Below, piece by piece: positions 35,531 to 45,689 of a DNA stretch of 64,000 nucleotides. Source of the DNA: UBA5239 sp031548025 (lineage in GTDB: Bacteria > Verrucomicrobiota > Lentisphaeria > Victivallales > Victivallaceae); assembly GCA_031548025.1 (NCBI GenBank), contig JAVBRM010000071.1, positions 14,668-78,667 of the forward strand. The letters are read 5' to 3'. A program made the position numbers and the translations under genes. Position 1 is the stretch's first letter. Every line of letters starts with the position of its first letter. The notes beneath the pieces were generated by a model. The model was given only the letters and a program-made list of their open reading frames with translations. It searched no databases and had not been told where the DNA came from.

Positions 35531-38500
35531 TTATTTGACCAGGGTGATGCTCATTAATCCGATTATGACTTCGTTAGCGACGGTTTCCAGGGTCAGAGAC
35601 GCCAATTCCTTTGCCGGGTTCAGCGGCAGGTCCAGCATGGTCGCCATCCCTCCGTCGACAATGGCGGGACAATTGGAAACGAACGGTTTCCGCAATTTCC
35701 CGGTATGATACTTGTCGACCTCGCCAGTTTTCAGCCGCACGCGCCATGGGCGGGGATCTTTGCTGGTGAATGCCCAGCCGTCGATGAAGACGTCGCGGTC
35801 CAGCGGGATCAGGTTTTCGGGCAAGGTGAGTTCCAGCACATCTTCGGAACCGTCCCGGTATTTTACCCGGATTCTGCCGTTGAGGATATGAGCTTGCATG
35901 TGATACGTGTAGCCGGCAACCAGGAAATACGCTTTTGACGCTTTGCCGTGGAGGGGAATGTCGGCCGAGGTGGGATAATTATCCCACAGAGTCGTGAACA
36001 GGATATTGTTGTTCTCCGCTCCGCCCGGCGTGGCAAAAGGTATTCCCTGCGGCATAGTGAATGTGTTTTGGCTTCCCGCTTTTTCCCTAACCCCCCGGTC
36101 GTCGATGGCGGAAAGGTCCATCGGATGGCACCATTCACCCATGCCTTGGGAAGGAATCTGGAGAGTCGTATATTTCCACCTGGGGCTGACGTATTTTCCG
36201 TAGCCGAAAATATCCCTTACTTTGTCGTTGAAAAAATCGTCCATATCCACAGTCCGGTACTCCGAATTTTCCGGACTATTGAGATTCCAATTTATGGCTT
36301 TCATAGTATAAATTGCATGATCGGTTTTCAGTTCAACTATATTTGTTCCCAAGGTCGCGGCTTCGAACTGGAAACGCTCTTTACCGTGAGCGGCGATGCT
36401 GACTTCATGTTTCACTTCCGCGCCATTAAGGAACAGCTTGCCTTTCAGCTCTTTTCCGGTGTTATTCGCGAGCTCAAAAACCAGAGAAGATGATTCCGGG
36501 TCATTGATGAGTTCGACCGGATTGACGACATTGATATCCAAAGGCAGCCAATAGCTCATGTCGCCGGAATGAACCTTGACAAACACAGTCCGATGCCCGT
36601 TCAAGGCCGTGATCCTGCCGGTCAGCATACCGTCTTTGAATTCGGCATTGGACAGAACGCCCTGCGGATCGTAGATCTCACCGGACAGACAGGGCAGTGT
36701 CAGAGATTCACCGTTGACGACGTTGACGGAAACCGCATCACGATTGATTTTGTTGCCTTCCCATTTGATTTCGATGTCATATTCATCCGCAATTCCGGCC
36801 TCAAATTTTATCATCGGGGCGGAAATGGCATCTTCAACCAACGTATACGGCGTTTCTTTGCCGTTGACCAGAATTGATTTCACCTGGTCCAGTGCGGCTT
36901 TTACCTCCATGGTCAAAGCAAGATTTTTCTTGCGGAGATTGGGAGTGATCCGGTATTGATCCGTAGCGCCGTCGCGCCGGAATGAGTATTTCATATTTTG
37001 AGTTTCGATTTCGGCGAAATTCCAGGACTCGGGGAATCCGGGCTTGATCAGCAGTTTGTCATTCATCAGGTCCGGGATAATTCCGTACATGCCGAGGACC
37101 AGCGCTCTTACCCCGGTGGCGGTGGTATCCGAAAAATCCCGGTAGGTTTCGCCGCGCACCGCGTCATAAAACGACGTCTGGGTGATATTTCCGGAGCCCG
37201 ATCCGAGGTACATGGAGTCGAGAATCGCTCCCTTGAATAACTTAAAGGCCTCCTCGCACCGTCCCGTTTGCCAGTAAGCGAGCGCGGTGTGGGTGATTTC
37301 GGCGAACGCCACGTTGTTGATGGACCACATATACGGCTGCCAGTTGGTGGTGGAAACCACATAATTGGATTCAGCGACCGGTATGTGCGGAATTTCCGTG
37401 TCAATGTAACGGGTGGCCTGATAGGCCTTGAATGAATCATGAATTCCGGCGTCTATCGGATGATATACGCTCCACACCGCGGCGCTGTCGTGTCTCAATT
37501 GGTTACCTATATTGTCCTTGAATTCCGCCCACCAGCCTTTATCGTTTATCCATAATTCCCGGTTCAGCGCGGACAGGATCAATGCGGCTTCTTTTTCGTA
37601 AACGGAAGGATCTTTGCCGAGTTTGGCCGCGATTTCGGCCATCATTTTATTGGCCCGGTAATTATAAGCGGAGGAATGGGTTACTTTGCCGCCGTTGTAT
37701 TGCAGCGCGTCGGAAGCCCAGATACAGCAAACCGCGTCGTATAGCCCGTCATTGTCGGGATCGAATGTGTTCTTTTCCCAAGCCAAATGCCGCTCGAACA
37801 CGGGATAAATCGCGCGGGCATAATCCATATCTCCCGTCCAATTCAAATGCCACAACAGTTCGTCGATGAAAACGAGGTTCATATCATAATGATGCATGAC
37901 ATCCGTTTTATTCGGAGAACGGCAGATGTAGCCGTCGCTGTACATGGGAGTTCCCCATTCTTTGGCCGGGCGCGCCAGATTTTTTTCCGCGTCCTGAAGA
38001 TGCGGCTTGGTAACCGGTACATGGGTGACCTGGGAATTTACATAGCCGTCGAAATGGATTCTGGCCCGTTCGTGCAACCCCAGCAGATCCCCCAGATAGG
38101 CGGCCCGCCAGCCGGTCAACGGAGCTCGCCAGCCGATGGCGCCGTGAAGATACCCAGGGTGTTCCCAAGCCGCGTTTTCCGCTCCGGCAAATATTCCGCC
38201 GAGCGTATTGATGAACGGATCAGGTGTATTCAATTTCATTCTCGAGGCAATTTTGTCTCTGGCCGCAACACCGTCATCAAAGCATTTCGATAAATCATCG
38301 TATTTGAAATCGTTCCGGCTCGCTGGATTATGCATTTCAAAGTAAAAAGACTTGTCAGTAACGGTATATTCGGCAATGATCACGGGGCGCGATGATTTCT
38401 CCGATTTGAGCAAGTCGACCAGCGAATTAACGGCATTTCCGTCAGCTTCTTTGATGCTGGTTCCGACCGGGAAAACACCCTTTATCCGGCGCTCGGATGC

Positions 38501-39040
38501 ATAGCAAAGCGCGAATGTGTGATCGGAAATTTCATATGCGTTGCCCTCGCAATTTTCCGCCTTGATGAAAAAACTGTCCTTGGGGTCGACGCCTAAATCT
38601 CCTTCACGGGAAAAACGCTGGTCATTGGCCCCGCCGTATATCCAGAATACTTTCGTGTCGGCGGGAATATTCCGACCGCTGAATTTCGCGATAATTCCAT
38701 CTCCGTCAGACAGCACCACCGCGTCAATGGTCAACACTCCATCGCCCAGCAGATTCTTGTCTTTGAGGATATAAGTACGCTGCCCGGATTTGAAGCGCGA
38801 TTCCACGGATTTCAGGTCTTTGATCCAGACGGTTTTGCCGGAAGCGGCGACTGCCATATAGATGCTTCCGCCGAGGCGGGGCATATAAAGCCCGAATTCG
38901 GGGAAATCACTGGTTTCAAAGCGAAAACTGGAGTTCAGCCCGTAAATCGCACGAGTAAACCGTTTCTTGCCGTTTTTAATAACAAATTCTTCACCTTCCG
39001 GTAAATACCTGAGTTCTCTTTTTTTGTCGTGCCAATACAT
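35531..39040 (-). CDS. Large DUF4450-type putative glycoside hydrolase
   Basis: 1169 residues from the chosen start. The N-terminus (MYWHDKKRELRYLPEGEEF, then GKKRFTRAIYGLNSSFR) matches what I recall of DUF4450 proteins. The centre (about 290-720) looks like an alpha/alpha six-barrel glycosidase (GWRAPLTGWRAAYLGDLLG, NDGLYDAVCCIWASDALQY). The C-terminal third is beta-rich. The ATG at 39040 has GGAG 9 nt upstream; extending to a TTG at 39124 adds a stretch without any ribosome site, so the protein is probably cytoplasmic. Its place between importer genes and the PL26 lyase suggests action on pectin-derived oligosaccharides. The exact bond is unknown. Confidence 0.65.
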   Translation of the reverse strand: MYWHDKKRELRYLPEGEEFVIKNGKKRFTRAIYGLNSSFRFETSDFPEFGLYMPRLGGSIYMAVAASGKTVWIKDLKSVESRFKSGQRTYILKDKNLLGDGVLTIDAVVLSDGDGIIAKFSGRNIPADTKVFWIYGGANDQRFSREGDLGVDPKDSFFIKAENCEGNAYEISDHTFALCYASERRIKGVFPVGTSIKEADGNAVNSLVDLLKSEKSSRPVIIAEYTVTDKSFYFEMHNPASRNDFKYDDLSKCFDDGVAARDKIASRMKLNTPDPFINTLGGIFAGAENAAWEHPGYLHGAIGWRAPLTGWRAAYLGDLLGLHERARIHFDGYVNSQVTHVPVTKPHLQDAEKNLARPAKEWGTPMYSDGYICRSPNKTDVMHHYDMNLVFIDELLWHLNWTGDMDYARAIYPVFERHLAWEKNTFDPDNDGLYDAVCCIWASDALQYNGGKVTHSSAYNYRANKMMAEIAAKLGKDPSVYEKEAALILSALNRELWINDKGWWAEFKDNIGNQLRHDSAAVWSVYHPIDAGIHDSFKAYQATRYIDTEIPHIPVAESNYVVSTTNWQPYMWSINNVAFAEITHTALAYWQTGRCEEAFKLFKGAILDSMYLGSGSGNITQTSFYDAVRGETYRDFSDTTATGVRALVLGMYGIIPDLMNDKLLIKPGFPESWNFAEIETQNMKYSFRRDGATDQYRITPNLRKKNLALTMEVKAALDQVKSILVNGKETPYTLVEDAISAPMIKFEAGIADEYDIEIKWEGNKINRDAVSVNVVNGESLTLPCLSGEIYDPQGVLSNAEFKDGMLTGRITALNGHRTVFVKVHSGDMSYWLPLDINVVNPVELINDPESSSLVFELANNTGKELKGKLFLNGAEVKHEVSIAAHGKERFQFEAATLGTNIVELKTDHAIYTMKAINWNLNSPENSEYRTVDMDDFFNDKVRDIFGYGKYVSPRWKYTTLQIPSQGMGEWCHPMDLSAIDDRGVREKAGSQNTFTMPQGIPFATPGGAENNNILFTTLWDNYPTSADIPLHGKASKAYFLVAGYTYHMQAHILNGRIRVKYRDGSEDVLELTLPENLIPLDRDVFIDGWAFTSKDPRPWRVRLKTGEVDKYHTGKLRKPFVSNCPAIVDGGMATMLDLPLNPAKELASLTLETVANEVIIGLMSITLVK

Positions 39041-39126
39041 AGTTGAATTCTCCATTGAGTAAAAATTGGGTAGGGATATCATGCATGTTAACGAACATGC
39101 CGCTATAAAAATTCGGGTTTTCAATT

Positions 39127-40149
39127 TTAATTGACTTTTGAACAGGCCACCGAATGGCCAGGGGAAATTTCAATCAATGGGGGCACCTCGGTACAGTCGC
39201 CACGGTGGAGACAGCGGGGGGCGAAGGCACAGCCCTGGGGCAGATTGCCTGCGTCGGCTACTTCGCCCGCCGCGGGCGGTTCCAGGCGGCGCGTCGGGTC
39301 GGGAATCGGGGCCGAGGCGAGTAACAGTTTCGTGTAGGGGTGCTGCGGATTTGCAAAAAGTTCCTCGGTCGGGGCGATTTCCACGATGCGGCCGGCGTAC
39401 ATCACCGCCACACGGTCGCAGATATGCTTGACTACGCCTAAATCATGGGCCACGAAAATATACGAGAGGCCCATGTCGCGTTTGAGGTCATCGAGCAGGT
39501 TGATCACCTGGGCCTGGACTGAAACGTCGAGCGCGGAAACGGCTTCGTCGGCGACTACGAACGAGGGGTTCATAATCAGGGCGCGGGCAATGCCGATGCG
39601 TTGGCGTTGACCACCCGAGAAGGCATGCGGATAGCGCGTTTTGTGTTCGGGGCGCAGGCCTACTTTGACCAGAATTTCGTCGACTTTGGCATCGAGCTCC
39701 TTGCCTTTGGCGAGATTGTGGATACGAAGGGGTTCGGCGACGATTTCGCCGACGGTCATGCGCGGATTCAAGCTGGCGAAAGGGTCTTGGAATATCATCT
39801 GGATGGAGCGGCGCAAGCCGGTCAGGTCGTGCGAATTGAGCTCACCAAGTTCGACGTATTTACCCGAGTTGTCGGCATCGAAAAACGCTTGGCCCGAGGT
39901 GAAATCAAGGGCGCGGAGAATAGTACGGACGGTGGTCGATTTGCCGCAGCCGGATTCGCCGACCAGCCCGAGGGTTTCGTTACGGTAAAGGTCGAAGCTG
40001 ACGTGGTCGACGGCACGGACGGCGCCGACTTTTTTGCGGACCAGGCCACGGCTTTTGATCGGGAAAAACTTGCAGAGTTTCCGTACCGCCAGCAACGGGC
40101 GCGGGGCTTCCGGAGCAATGCCGATATCGTTGGTGGAGTAGTATTTCAT
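39127..40149 (-). CDS. Oligopeptide/oligosaccharide ABC transporter ATP-binding protein (OppF/DppF-like)
   Basis: 340 residues. Walker A GESGCGKST, the signature SGGQRQR, Walker B and the C-terminal oligo_HPY segment with CAFAPRC are all visible. It powers the importer formed by the two genes upstream. Its ATG overlaps the stop of the sister ATPase (ATGA). A much longer in-frame extension upstream overlaps that gene and is not real. In a CAZyme operon the cargo is most likely an oligosaccharide, as known for several Opp-like systems. Confidence 0.93.
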   Translation of the reverse strand: MKYYSTNDIGIAPEAPRPLLAVRKLCKFFPIKSRGLVRKKVGAVRAVDHVSFDLYRNETLGLVGESGCGKSTTVRTILRALDFTSGQAFFDADNSGKYVELGELNSHDLTGLRRSIQMIFQDPFASLNPRMTVGEIVAEPLRIHNLAKGKELDAKVDEILVKVGLRPEHKTRYPHAFSGGQRQRIGIARALIMNPSFVVADEAVSALDVSVQAQVINLLDDLKRDMGLSYIFVAHDLGVVKHICDRVAVMYAGRIVEIAPTEELFANPQHPYTKLLLASAPIPDPTRRLEPPAAGEVADAGNLPQGCAFAPRCLHRGDCTEVPPLIEISPGHSVACSKVN

Positions 40150-41171
40150 TTGAGCACCTCCGGTAAAAGTTTGGCCATTTCGGCGGAACGGTAGCAGCAG
40201 ATCGTACGGTCCGCGCCGTTTGATTCTTCGGGCGGCGGTCCGCCTACGTCGCAGAGGCCCGGTTTGTAGTATTCGCAGCGCGGATGGAACGGACAACCGG
40301 GCGGGATTTCAGTCAGGGACGGCACCGATCCTTTGATCGACGGCAACCGTTCGTGGCGGTCGTGGAGGTCCGGCAGCGAGCGCAAAAGGCCGCTGGTGTA
40401 GGGATGGCGCGGATTCTTGATGATGTCGTATACGGTGCCTTTTTCGACGATGCGGCCGAGGTACATCACCGCGACATAGTCGGCGGTCTGCGCGACCACC
40501 GCGAGGTCGTGGGTGATCAGCAACACGCTACACTGAGTTTCCTGCTGGAGTTTTTTCATCAGCGAGAGCACTTGCGCCTGAATGGTTACGTCGAGCGCGG
40601 TGGTCGGTTCGTCGGCGATCAGCAGTTCGGGCGAACTGAGCATGGCCATGGCAATAACGATGCGCTGGCGCATGCCGCCGGAAAGCTCAAACGGATATTG
40701 CGCGAAGCGGCGTTCGGGAGCCGGAATACCAACTTTGCGGAGCATTTCAATGACGCGTTCCTGAGCGTCTTTTTTGCTGATTTTTTGATGCAGAAAGAGC
40801 ACTTCGGAGAGTTGGTTGCCGATGGTATGCACCGGAGAAAGCGCGGTCATCGGTTCCTGGAAAATCATCGAAATGCGGTTGCCGCGAATGTCGTAGAGTT
40901 TCGGAGATTTTTCATTCAGCGCGGCAATGTCGGTGGATTCGCCGTCGGTGCCGTGAAACAGGATTTTGCCGGAAACGATTTTGCCGGGCTTTTTGATCAG
41001 GCGCAGAATCGAGTAACTGGTCACGCTTTTGCCGCAGCCGGACTCGCCGACCAGGGCCAGGATTTTGCCGCGCGGCACGGTAAAACGGACATCGTTCACG
41101 GCGCGGGTTTCGCCGCCGTCGGTGAAAAAACTGACTTTGAGATTTTCGACTTCAAGTACGTTCGGATTCAT
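40146..41171 (-). CDS. Oligopeptide/oligosaccharide ABC transporter ATP-binding protein (OppD/DppD-like)
   Basis: 341 residues with Walker A GESGCGKS, the signature SGGMRQR, the D-loop region, and a C-terminal oligo_HPY part (CPFHPRC). The ATG at 41171 follows AGGAG with an 8-nt spacer; an in-frame GTG five codons earlier overlaps the permease stop and is less likely. It pairs with the second ATPase to form the nucleotide-binding dimer of the Opp-type importer. Confidence 0.93.
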   Translation of the reverse strand: MNPNVLEVENLKVSFFTDGGETRAVNDVRFTVPRGKILALVGESGCGKSVTSYSILRLIKKPGKIVSGKILFHGTDGESTDIAALNEKSPKLYDIRGNRISMIFQEPMTALSPVHTIGNQLSEVLFLHQKISKKDAQERVIEMLRKVGIPAPERRFAQYPFELSGGMRQRIVIAMAMLSSPELLIADEPTTALDVTIQAQVLSLMKKLQQETQCSVLLITHDLAVVAQTADYVAVMYLGRIVEKGTVYDIIKNPRHPYTSGLLRSLPDLHDRHERLPSIKGSVPSLTEIPPGCPFHPRCEYYKPGLCDVGGPPPEESNGADRTICCYRSAEMAKLLPEVLK

Positions 41172-41182
41172 ATTCGGTCTCC

Positions 41183-42304
41183 TCACTTTGACGCATACGG
41201 GTCGGCTGCGTCGCGCAAACCGTCGCCGAGGAAGTTAAAGCACAATACGGTGAACACCAGCATCAAAACCGGCGCCAGCAACCACGGGTAACTGATAACC
41301 ATTTTCACGTTCATGCAGTCCTGCAGCATGACGCCCCAGCTCACCACCGGAGCACGCAGTCCGAGGCCGAGAAACGACAGACTGGTTTCGCCGAGGATCA
41401 TTCCCGGCACGGTCAACGTCAGCGTGACGATGATGTGGCTGGTGAAAGCCGGCAACAGGTGCCGGAACAGAATACGTTGGTGGCTGGCACCGAGCAGCCG
41501 GGCCGCCACTGCGTAGTCTTCTTCACGCAAGCTCAAAATTTTGCCGCGCACCACGCGAGCCAATCCGGTCCAGGAGAGCAAACTCAGTGTGATGGTGATC
41601 GCAAAATACGCCTGCAGCGAGCTCCAGTCCTGCGGGACCGCCGCGGCCAGCGCCAGCCACATCGGCAGCGAGGGAAACGAGTTGATGATCTCGATGAAAC
41701 GCTGGATCACGGTATCGACTTTGCCGCTGCAGTATCCGGAGATGCCGCCGACCACGATGCCGAGGATGAACGACATCATCACGCCGATCAGCCCCACCGA
41801 AAGCGAGATGGTCGAGCCGTGGATAATCCGGCTGAAAATATCGCAGCCGAATTTGTCCGCGCCGCTCATGAAATAAACATAACGGGTTTCGTCGCCGGGT
41901 TTGAATCCGGAGATTTTGCTGGGGTTCACACCGAAGAAATGGCGTTCCATCGGGATGAATCCCCAGAGTTTGTACGACGTGCCCTTAACGAAAAATCCGA
42001 GCGGTGCGTTGTTTTCGGGCGCGTCCTGATAGTAATTGTTCAGCGTGACCGGATCGACCATCCGCTTGAGGCCTTTCGCATAAAGTCCGTCGGTGAAATT
42101 GAACCCGAGTTTGTGCGGCGGGCAATACATATAATTCAGGTTGCGGTCATATTTTTCATACGGCGCGAAGAACGATGAGAACACCGCCAGCATGTAAAGC
42201 GTTACCAGCAGCAGCGCTGCGGCGACCGCCAGCTTGTGTTTGCGGAACTTCAGGAACGTCAGTTGACGTTGATTGAGCATATCATAAGTGAGTTCTTTTT
42301 TCAT
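41183..42304 (-). CDS. ABC transporter permease (OppC/DppC-like) with long periplasmic loop
   Basis: 373 residues. The N-terminal OppC motif region (LNQRQLTFLKFRKHKLAVAA) leads into the first helix (about 28-48). An unusually long extracytoplasmic loop of about 110 residues follows, then the five-helix permease core with the EAA loop (AVAARLLGASHQRILFRHLLP). Start and stop overlap with the upstream fusion gene (TAATG). A longer upstream reading frame in the same phase runs inside the fusion gene and is rejected. Confidence 0.92.
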   Translation of the reverse strand: MKKELTYDMLNQRQLTFLKFRKHKLAVAAALLLVTLYMLAVFSSFFAPYEKYDRNLNYMYCPPHKLGFNFTDGLYAKGLKRMVDPVTLNNYYQDAPENNAPLGFFVKGTSYKLWGFIPMERHFFGVNPSKISGFKPGDETRYVYFMSGADKFGCDIFSRIIHGSTISLSVGLIGVMMSFILGIVVGGISGYCSGKVDTVIQRFIEIINSFPSLPMWLALAAAVPQDWSSLQAYFAITITLSLLSWTGLARVVRGKILSLREEDYAVAARLLGASHQRILFRHLLPAFTSHIIVTLTLTVPGMILGETSLSFLGLGLRAPVVSWGVMLQDCMNVKMVISYPWLLAPVLMLVFTVLCFNFLGDGLRDAADPYASK

Positions 42305-45300
42305 TATTTGGCCCCTCCTTCCAGACGGATGCGCGGATCGACGATCATCAGCAACAGGTCGCTGATCAGCGTTCCGAAAACACCCAGTAAACTTAAAACC
42401 ATGAGCATCGATCCGGCCATATTCATGTCCTGGCTGAACAGCGCGCCGAGCATCAGCGGGCCGACCGTCGGCAGGCTCATCACGATCGCAACGATCGAAC
42501 TGCCCGAAACCAGTGACGGAAACAGCCCGCCGATCCCCGAAATAAACGGGTTCAGCGCCAGCCTCACCGGATATTTGAAGAGCAGTTTCAGGGGGCGGAC
42601 GCCCTTGGCGCGGGCGGTGGTGACGTAGGGTTTGTTGAGCTCGTCCAGCAGGTTCGCCCGCATTACACGGATCATGCCCGCGGTACCGCCGATGCCGGTC
42701 ACCAGAATCGGAAGCCAGATATGTTTCATCATGTCGGCGACTTTGCCCCAGCTCCATTCCGGCTGAATGGCGTATTCCGCTGAGAACAACCCCGACATGC
42801 CGGTCAGCGCCATCAGCACCAGCGCCAGCAGAAACGACGGTATGCACATGCCGAGAAATCCGACGATCGAAATAATGTAATCACCCGGCGAATATTGCCG
42901 GCACGCCGAGTAAATCCCGATCGGCAGCGCCAAACTCCAGGTCAGGATGACCGTTCCGAGTGAGATCAACACCGTCAGCATGATCCGGTCGCCGACCATC
43001 GAATTCACGCTTTTCAAAGTTTCCATGGAGTAGCCCATATTGCCCTGCATCAATCCGGTATCTTTGGAGTCGAAACTGGTAAACCAGGTGAACCCCATCC
43101 AGCGGCAGTAGCGTTGCCATGCCGGGTCGTCGAAATGGAACAATGTCCGCAGATTTTCCAGTTCAGACTCGATCTGCTGGGGAGAAGACCCGGATTCTTC
43201 CAGTTGCATGATCCGAGTGCTCAGGTAGTCCCCCGGCGGCAATTGGATAATCGTGAAAATACAGATCGAAATCACCAGCAAGGTCGGAATCATGATGAGC
43301 AATCGCCGCAGTACAAACGGATGTTTCAGAATCAACAATGCCAGCAGCAAAATACCGATTCCGGCAATAAGCCCCTGAAAAATCCGCTGCGAACCGGGGA
43401 CCTCCACGCCCGAGGCCGGCGGCAGTTTATCCTGTGTGGTAAGCTGCTGGACCGTGTCCTTGTCGGCCACACTCGAAGGATTTTCAAAATAATAGGTTTC
43501 TGGCGCGGTATTGCCGGGGCTCATCACCATGATTCCTTCCACCGCCTTTTCCGGCACGTTTTTCATATTGTCCGAAACCACCACGATTTTCGGCGCGGCG
43601 CTGGCCGGGTTGATCGTCCAGAGGTTGTCACGAGTGGTGTCGGTGATTTCCTGCATCAGTTCTTTCTGACGGGCCGGATCGAGCGTCCGCAGCATTTCAT
43701 CGAAATTTTGCATGGAGCGATACATCGGATGATCTTTCGGAACCGGAATCGTACCGGGATTGTTCGCCCGCGGATCGCCGTACATACCGCCCAGGTTGAA
43801 CCAGTTGCCCCAGCCCACCGCAAAAGCCGATTCGTTGTTCACCGCCACGAAGCAGCGCGGCGAAAGTTGCGGCAGCATTTCCGATTCGCTCGACCACACG
43901 AAAAAATCGAAATCCCGCGAAGATTTACGCACATAAAGCAATGGCCGCGAACAGAACTGGTAAATGCCGCGAATGCCGATTTCAGCCCAATCATCCACGA
44001 TAAACTGCGCCGGTCCGTTGCCGGTGAAATCGGTAAAGATCATGTAAAATGTGAGCGGCTCGCCATCCGGCCCGCAACGGTATCCGTTTTTGCGTACCGC
44101 CGGGTCGAGCCCGTGACTGCGCCAGACTTCGTCCAGCATGCTGTTTGCCAGCGCCAGGTCATACTGTGTGTAAGCATGGCGGAGTTTTTCGTCCGGGAAC
44201 TTCGAATACGGCCCCGGATCCACCTGCTCCGGCTTGGCCTGTCCACTGTAGAACGCATTGATCAAATCCTGACGCCGCAGCGAATGCGAAAGCGCCTTAC
44301 GAAAGTTTTTGTCCGCCAACAGCACCGCCTTCATCGCCGAGCCGGAATCCCTTTCCGACGTCGCGCGGTTGATATTAGGACTGATCAACCAGTCGCTGCG
44401 CGAACCCGGAATCCAGCAGCGCACGCTATAGCCATTTTCAACACCGCGCTCCATAAACTCCGTATAATTGTCAAACCGGATGTAACGGAACTGCATGTCC
44501 GCCCGCCCGCTCGACACCGACAGCGGCAGCATCATCGAATCCACCGCTTCCAGCTGCAGACGGTCAATATACGGCAGCTGGTTTCCCTGTTCGTCAACTG
44601 CGAAATAATACGGATTGCGCACATATGAAAACGGCGACATCGTATTGTATTTGCGGTAAACCCACGGATTCAAAGACGGCAGCTCCGGGTTGTCCACCTT
44701 CATGAAACTGTACAGGGCTTTGGGAGTCTGCATATTATATTTCTTCATTTCCGCCGCAATAAATTCGGAATCGCCGTAGTCGGGATGATACTTCTTCAAA
44801 TAGTGCGCCGGGCGGAAAGCGCCGTAGATGATCAGCGCTTCCAGAAAATCAGTACGCGGCTCCGGGAAAGAATAACGGATTTTGTGCGGTCCGAGTTTTT
44901 CCAGATTGCCGGGCTTGCCGCCGACCGTGAAACATTTTTGTATGGTTCCGCTGCCGACGGACTTGCACATCATTTCGTCATACCAGTGATACATCACGTC
45001 ATCAGCCGTAAACGGATGCCCGTCGCTCCAGCGGATCTGGCGCAATTCGATCTCCCATACGCGCCCCTCATCCTTCATTTCATAGCCCTTGGCGATATGC
45101 GGTACGATCGGATAGCCCATCGGACTGAAACGGAACAGACTGTTGCCGGTAAGCCGGAATATGACCTGATTTTTGTCCGCACCCGACCCGGCCACAAACT
45201 GCACCCACACCCCGCCATAATTGCCGACACCTTCACAACCACGCATCACCACCGGCTCCGGTCCCGTCCGATGTGCGACATCTGGAAGATCAATTTTATT

Positions 45301-45663
45301 AAGAATCGGCGACTCGCCGCGCGGATACCATCCCGGCAGTTTCCCGGCCGCGATTTCACGCTCGATATCCGATTTCGTCACAACCGGATACGTCTCGAAA
45401 AAATCGGCCGCTTTGCGATAATCGCTTTCCGCCACCTCCAATGTCACCCGCGTTTCCAATCCTTCCAGTGAATCCGGAAGTTTTCGCGTCTGCTTGGCAC
45501 TCTCGATCTCCTCCGCGGTCCAATCCTGTTCCCGCGGTCGCGTATCCGGCGTTACCAGATATGAAAAAAGCAACATCGTCAGATAAAGCAACGCCAACGC
45601 ACCCAAAATCCCCAGTATGATTTTCCACTTCGGAACCGGACGTATTATTTTAATTTTACTCAT
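42304..45663 (-). CDS. Fusion of Opp-type substrate-binding protein and permease (SBP_bac_5 + OppB/DppB-like)
   Basis: 1119 residues. One N-terminal helix (about 13-35) anchors a family-5 solute-binding domain (about 120-690, with LRQIRWSDGHPFTADDVMYHW). A second helix near 765-785 brings the chain back to the cytoplasm. It then continues as a complete OppB permease (RRLLIMIPTLLVISICIFTIIQLPPGDY, EAA loop TARAKGVRPLKLLFKYPVRLALNP). The topology works: the binding domain is outside and the permease N-terminus inside. Normally these are two proteins. The tether gives one binding protein per channel. The cargo is inferred to be a pectic oligosaccharide. Confidence 0.92.
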   Translation of the reverse strand: MSKIKIIRPVPKWKIILGILGALALLYLTMLLFSYLVTPDTRPREQDWTAEEIESAKQTRKLPDSLEGLETRVTLEVAESDYRKAADFFETYPVVTKSDIEREIAAGKLPGWYPRGESPILNKIDLPDVAHRTGPEPVVMRGCEGVGNYGGVWVQFVAGSGADKNQVIFRLTGNSLFRFSPMGYPIVPHIAKGYEMKDEGRVWEIELRQIRWSDGHPFTADDVMYHWYDEMMCKSVGSGTIQKCFTVGGKPGNLEKLGPHKIRYSFPEPRTDFLEALIIYGAFRPAHYLKKYHPDYGDSEFIAAEMKKYNMQTPKALYSFMKVDNPELPSLNPWVYRKYNTMSPFSYVRNPYYFAVDEQGNQLPYIDRLQLEAVDSMMLPLSVSSGRADMQFRYIRFDNYTEFMERGVENGYSVRCWIPGSRSDWLISPNINRATSERDSGSAMKAVLLADKNFRKALSHSLRRQDLINAFYSGQAKPEQVDPGPYSKFPDEKLRHAYTQYDLALANSMLDEVWRSHGLDPAVRKNGYRCGPDGEPLTFYMIFTDFTGNGPAQFIVDDWAEIGIRGIYQFCSRPLLYVRKSSRDFDFFVWSSESEMLPQLSPRCFVAVNNESAFAVGWGNWFNLGGMYGDPRANNPGTIPVPKDHPMYRSMQNFDEMLRTLDPARQKELMQEITDTTRDNLWTINPASAAPKIVVVSDNMKNVPEKAVEGIMVMSPGNTAPETYYFENPSSVADKDTVQQLTTQDKLPPASGVEVPGSQRIFQGLIAGIGILLLALLILKHPFVLRRLLIMIPTLLVISICIFTIIQLPPGDYLSTRIMQLEESGSSPQQIESELENLRTLFHFDDPAWQRYCRWMGFTWFTSFDSKDTGLMQGNMGYSMETLKSVNSMVGDRIMLTVLISLGTVILTWSLALPIGIYSACRQYSPGDYIISIVGFLGMCIPSFLLALVLMALTGMSGLFSAEYAIQPEWSWGKVADMMKHIWLPILVTGIGGTAGMIRVMRANLLDELNKPYVTTARAKGVRPLKLLFKYPVRLALNPFISGIGGLFPSLVSGSSIVAIVMSLPTVGPLMLGALFSQDMNMAGSMLMVLSLLGVFGTLISDLLLMIVDPRIRLEGGAK

Positions 45664-45689
45664 CCTGCTTTGCCCCTATGATTTGTTGA

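Noticed and set aside
39041..39124. TTG start giving the DUF4450 protein a hydrophobic N-terminus like a signal peptide
   Set aside because: There is no ribosome site before the TTG, and a good GGAG lies 9 nt before the ATG at 39040, which also matches where the family's conserved sequence begins. Kept as a minor possibility only.
42305..42847. Upstream extension of the OppC-like permease to a 554-residue protein
   Set aside because: The added part overlaps the OppB region of the fusion gene in another frame. The permease has a normal N-terminus at 42304 with a TAATG overlap.
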